DNA of 9,441 nt, taken from NCBI GenBank assembly GCA_943913205.1, contig CALTWN010000035.1:1-9441 (forward strand). The letters are read 5' to 3'. This DNA is from an uncultured Bartonella sp. (GTDB taxonomy: Bacteria > Pseudomonadota > Alphaproteobacteria > Rhizobiales > Rhizobiaceae). Below are positions 6,828 through 9,441 of the stretch, piece after piece. The translations under genes and the position numbers were made by a program. The notes below the pieces were generated by a model that worked only from the letters and a program-made list of their open reading frames with translations, ran no database searches and had not been told where the DNA came from. Within the stretch, counting starts at the first letter, position 1. The number at the start of each line of letters is the position of its first letter.

Positions 6828-7144
6828 ATATTATTAACTATCCACTCTTCTAAAGCATGTTTAGTAGCACCACCTACTTTTGTATCTTTAACTTGCCCCT
6901 TATTAAATAACAATAATGTAGGTATTGAGCGTACAGAATAAGAAGTTGCTAATTCTGGATGCTCATCTATATTAACTTTATAAATTTTTATTTTGCCACC
7001 CATAGATTGCATAACTTCTTCTAAAACTGGCGCCAACATTAGGCAAGGTCCGCACCAAGGCGCCCAGAAATCTACTACTACAGGTATGCTTTCTTCTAAA
7101 ACTAACTTCTGAAACTCGTTAACTGTTATTTCTTTTATTTTCAT
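6824..7144 (-). CDS. trxA: Thioredoxin
   Basis: A 106-aa classical thioredoxin, a cytoplasmic disulfide reductase reduced by thioredoxin reductase. The active site WCGPC sits in VVDFWAPWCGPC (about 22-33), and the cis-proline loop is RSIPTLLLF (about 72-80). There is no signal peptide. The start at 7144 is fixed by a strong Shine-Dalgarno AAGGAG 5 nt upstream. It lies 14 nt after addA and is probably its operon partner, an order seen in other alphaproteobacteria. Its stop codon overlaps the folC stop. Confidence 0.97.
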   Translation of the reverse strand: MKIKEITVNEFQKLVLEESIPVVVDFWAPWCGPCLMLAPVLEEVMQSMGGKIKIYKVNIDEHPELATSYSVRSIPTLLLFNKGQVKDTKVGGATKHALEEWIVNNI

Positions 7145-7149
7145 GGTAT

Positions 7150-7155
7150 CTCCTT
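7150..7155 (-). promoter_or_regulatory. Shine-Dalgarno of trxA
   Basis: AAGGAG on the minus strand, 5 nt before the trxA ATG, inside the 14-nt gap after the addA stop. It is the strongest ribosome binding site in the window, which fits high thioredoxin synthesis from a low-level addA message. Confidence 0.75.
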
Positions 7156-7158
7156 ATT

Positions 7159-9441
7159 TTATATATATTGCTTCAGAATATCTTCCATAAATGTTGTATC
7201 TAATTCAAAGCTTTTTAGGTCTCTAGTATAGACCAATAATGGCGATATCTGTTTTTTATTTTTATTATACTTATATATCAATTTATAATAAAGCGACATT
7301 TGTATTAAATGTTCCTTTGGTACATTTTTTATAGATTCAGGACTTATACCAGTTTTATAGTCGCAGAATATTATTCGGTCTTCTAACTGTATTAACCTAT
7401 CTATCTGTCCTACCACTTTATGAGTTTTACCATTTATTTCTACATCCCCAGCAATAGCTAGTTCAGCCCTACTATCGGCACCAAATAATACATTAAATTT
7501 TTCATTCTGCAAGAAAGAAAAAACACTAGTAATTATTTCATCTTTTTGATTTTTTGTTAGTTGTGGCTTAAATGTTTCAAGCATATTTTTTGCAAATTCT
7601 TGCCTTTTATATGTTTCAATATCAGGTAAATATTGTAGTAATTTATGCTTCACTATACCTATATGCCGGCTTGTAACTTGCCCCTCTTTTAATTCTAAAA
7701 AATTTCTAACAATATTATCTTCAATAAATGATATTTTGCCACTAGGGCTTAATGGCTTAGGTAAGATTAAAGCTGGCTCAATCTGGTTTAACAAACAGCT
7801 AGGTAAAAAATATTTGGCTTTTGACGGCGTATAATTTATTTTAGGTTTTTCTTGTGGTTCATTACCATAATAATAGCGTATTATATTTTGCTCACCCCAA
7901 ATATGTTTTGGTGTTTTATCCAGCTCTAAAGCGGTTTTAATCATATTATGCCAGTCATAACTATTGTTACTGCTTTTTTTATTATAAGAGCTAATAAAAA
8001 GCTTATTTTTAGCTCTGGTTATAGCTACATATAATAAACGTTTCTTTTCATCTTGTTCATTAATCTTCTGCTCATCTATAATAGTTTTTAATTCGGGTGT
8101 TGTATATTTAGTTTTTGGCAAAAAAATAGGTGCTTTACCTTCAATATCAATAAAACCAGGAGTTTTACCAGGCGTCTTCCAACTCCTACAAACTATAAAT
8201 ACAATAGGAGCTTCTAGTCCTTTGGAGCCATGAACTGTCATAATTCGCACTTCATTACCGTTTAGTAATTCACGCTTTATTTCTATATTCCCCTTCTCTA
8301 TTTGGGCTAAAAAACTATGTAGGGTAAAATTTTTATGATCTTTTGGATTCAAGCATAAACTTAAAAATTCATTTAAAACATCACTTGATTCTTGCCCCAA
8401 ACGAGCTAAGAACTTCTTTCTGCCACTATCTTTACTAAGAACCTCGCTATAAAATTCAAAAGGCGAAAATTTAATCGCAAGCCTACAATATTTTTTTAAT
8501 AGTTCTACAATATTAGCTAATTTGGAATTTTCTTTTCCAGCTTCTTGTAAAGCATGCCATAAACTAGATGTTCTATTGCTAGCTATATTATATAAATCTT
8601 CTTCAGTTAACCCCAATAACGGGCTTTTAAAAATATTTGCTAGTGCTAAATCATCATATTGATGCAAAGCAAAACGCCCCAAAGCACACAAATCTCTAAT
8701 AGCAATATGATTATATAAATTAAGCTTATCCAAACCAGCTACAGCTATGTGCCTATTTTTGAGCTCAAATAATAATTCGTTACAAAAGCTACCTTTGCGC
8801 TTTTCAACCAATATTAAAATATCTTTTGGTTGGGCATTTTCAAAATTTACCAGCTCTTCCACACGCTGTGCTACAGCTTTAGACAATTTACGAGATGCTG
8901 TAATATTTGTTTCATCCAATATTTCATCCCAAAATTCTATATAGGAATCTTTTTCTTGGCGCACAGCCTTATGTTGAGTTGGCACAGATTTCGCTGTTAA
9001 ACCTTTATAATTTTCTTCTTTGCCAAATATTTTATCTACTGCAGATAAAATAATAGGAGCTGAACGAAAAGAATATTTTAATGCTATTTCTTTATAGTTT
9101 TTTTCTGCTGCATAAGCTTTATATTTTATAGCATGACCATTTTTCGAAAAATCTGCAGCTTGTGACCCTTGAAAACCGTAAATAGCTTGCTTCTCGTCAC
9201 CAACTGCAAAGATAGATCTATCTTGTTCTTTTTGACCATCACCCGCGAAAAATTCGGTTACTAATGCTTGAATAATATCCCACTGCATAGGATTTGTGTC
9301 TTGTGCTTCATCTACTAAAACATGGTCTATGCCTTGATCTAATTTATAATGCACCCAGCTAGAAAAATTTGCTTTATATAATAAGTTTTTAGTACGATAA
9401 ATAAGGTCGTCATAAGTTACATAGCTATATAATTTTTTTAT
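7159..9441 (-). CDS. addA: Double-strand break repair helicase-nuclease AddA (N-terminus cut by window edge)
   Basis: Large subunit of the AddAB helicase-nuclease, which processes DNA double-strand ends for RecA loading and also degrades foreign linear DNA. The frame stays open to the right edge, so 760 C-terminal residues are visible; a GTG at 9354 is internal. The stretch upstream of it reads on as LYSYVTYDDLIYRTKNLLYK, typical AddA sequence before motif II. Visible UvrD-type helicase motifs are DEAQD (visible residues 44-48, motif II), FAVGDEKQAIYGFQGS (III), YSFRSAPIIL (IV), RIMTVHGSKGLEAPIVF (V) and LLYVAITRAKNKLF (VI). The C-terminal RecB-type nuclease shows GIVKHKLLQ, then GQIDR, DYKTG (D694, K696) and QMSLYY. 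Walker A and the N-terminal part lie outside the window. addB is expected further upstream on the minus strand. trxA follows 14 nt downstream. A small plus-strand ORF inside it is a shadow. Confidence 0.95.
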   Translation of the reverse strand: MKKLYSYVTYDDLIYRTKNLLYKANFSSWVHYKLDQGIDHVLVDEAQDTNPMQWDIIQALVTEFFAGDGQKEQDRSIFAVGDEKQAIYGFQGSQAADFSKNGHAIKYKAYAAEKNYKEIALKYSFRSAPIILSAVDKIFGKEENYKGLTAKSVPTQHKAVRQEKDSYIEFWDEILDETNITASRKLSKAVAQRVEELVNFENAQPKDILILVEKRKGSFCNELLFELKNRHIAVAGLDKLNLYNHIAIRDLCALGRFALHQYDDLALANIFKSPLLGLTEEDLYNIASNRTSSLWHALQEAGKENSKLANIVELLKKYCRLAIKFSPFEFYSEVLSKDSGRKKFLARLGQESSDVLNEFLSLCLNPKDHKNFTLHSFLAQIEKGNIEIKRELLNGNEVRIMTVHGSKGLEAPIVFIVCRSWKTPGKTPGFIDIEGKAPIFLPKTKYTTPELKTIIDEQKINEQDEKKRLLYVAITRAKNKLFISSYNKKSSNNSYDWHNMIKTALELDKTPKHIWGEQNIIRYYYGNEPQEKPKINYTPSKAKYFLPSCLLNQIEPALILPKPLSPSGKISFIEDNIVRNFLELKEGQVTSRHIGIVKHKLLQYLPDIETYKRQEFAKNMLETFKPQLTKNQKDEIITSVFSFLQNEKFNVLFGADSRAELAIAGDVEINGKTHKVVGQIDRLIQLEDRIIFCDYKTGISPESIKNVPKEHLIQMSLYYKLIYKYNKNKKQISPLLVYTRDLKSFELDTTFMEDILKQYI

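Noticed and set aside
8747..8944. 65-aa ORF on the plus strand inside addA
   Set aside because: Antisense shadow of addA; Ser/Thr-rich translation without motif.
9352..9354. GTG as the true start of a 731-aa AddA
   Set aside because: The frame continues upstream with typical AddA sequence to the window edge, and helicase motif I would be missing; the gene is simply cut by the window.

Overview
The window is AT-rich DNA from what looks like an alphaproteobacterium. The pointers are the linkage of accD, folC, trxA and addA (an arrangement I know from alphaproteobacterial genomes), an alphaproteobacterial-style EI24/CysZ-like membrane protein, and an AccD whose N-terminal zinc-ribbon cysteines are missing, as in some relatives. 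The AT-richness and the transposase would fit a host-associated lineage such as Rickettsiales or Holosporales, but the window alone does not settle this.

Left part (1-3842), accessory DNA. A two-gene operon encodes a predicted BcgI-like (type IIB) restriction-modification system: a fused PD-(D/E)XK nuclease plus gamma-class N6-adenine methyltransferase (614 aa), followed with a TAATG overlap by a specificity subunit with two target-recognition domains (340 aa). A complete IS1595/ISXO2-type DDE transposase gene converges on it and overlaps the specificity gene tail to tail by 17 nt. A perfect 16-nt sequence (27-42) recurs in inverted orientation at 3827-3842, just upstream of the first R-M gene and of the transposase respectively. 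This suggests that the R-M genes are passengers of one IS1595-type mobile unit of about 3.8 kb.

Right part (3924-9441), core genes. A CysZ-like membrane protein is followed by accD (acetyl-CoA carboxylase beta subunit), which has its own promoter in the preceding gap, and by folC (dihydrofolate/folylpolyglutamate synthase) 4 nt downstream. From the opposite strand come addA (helicase-nuclease of double-strand-break repair, cut by the right edge of the window) and trxA (thioredoxin), which look like one operon. folC and trxA overlap by 4 nt at their stop codons, with no room for a terminator.

No rRNA, complete tRNA, CRISPR array or origin was seen. The longest stretch without a gene is the 112 nt between the transposase and the CysZ-like gene.
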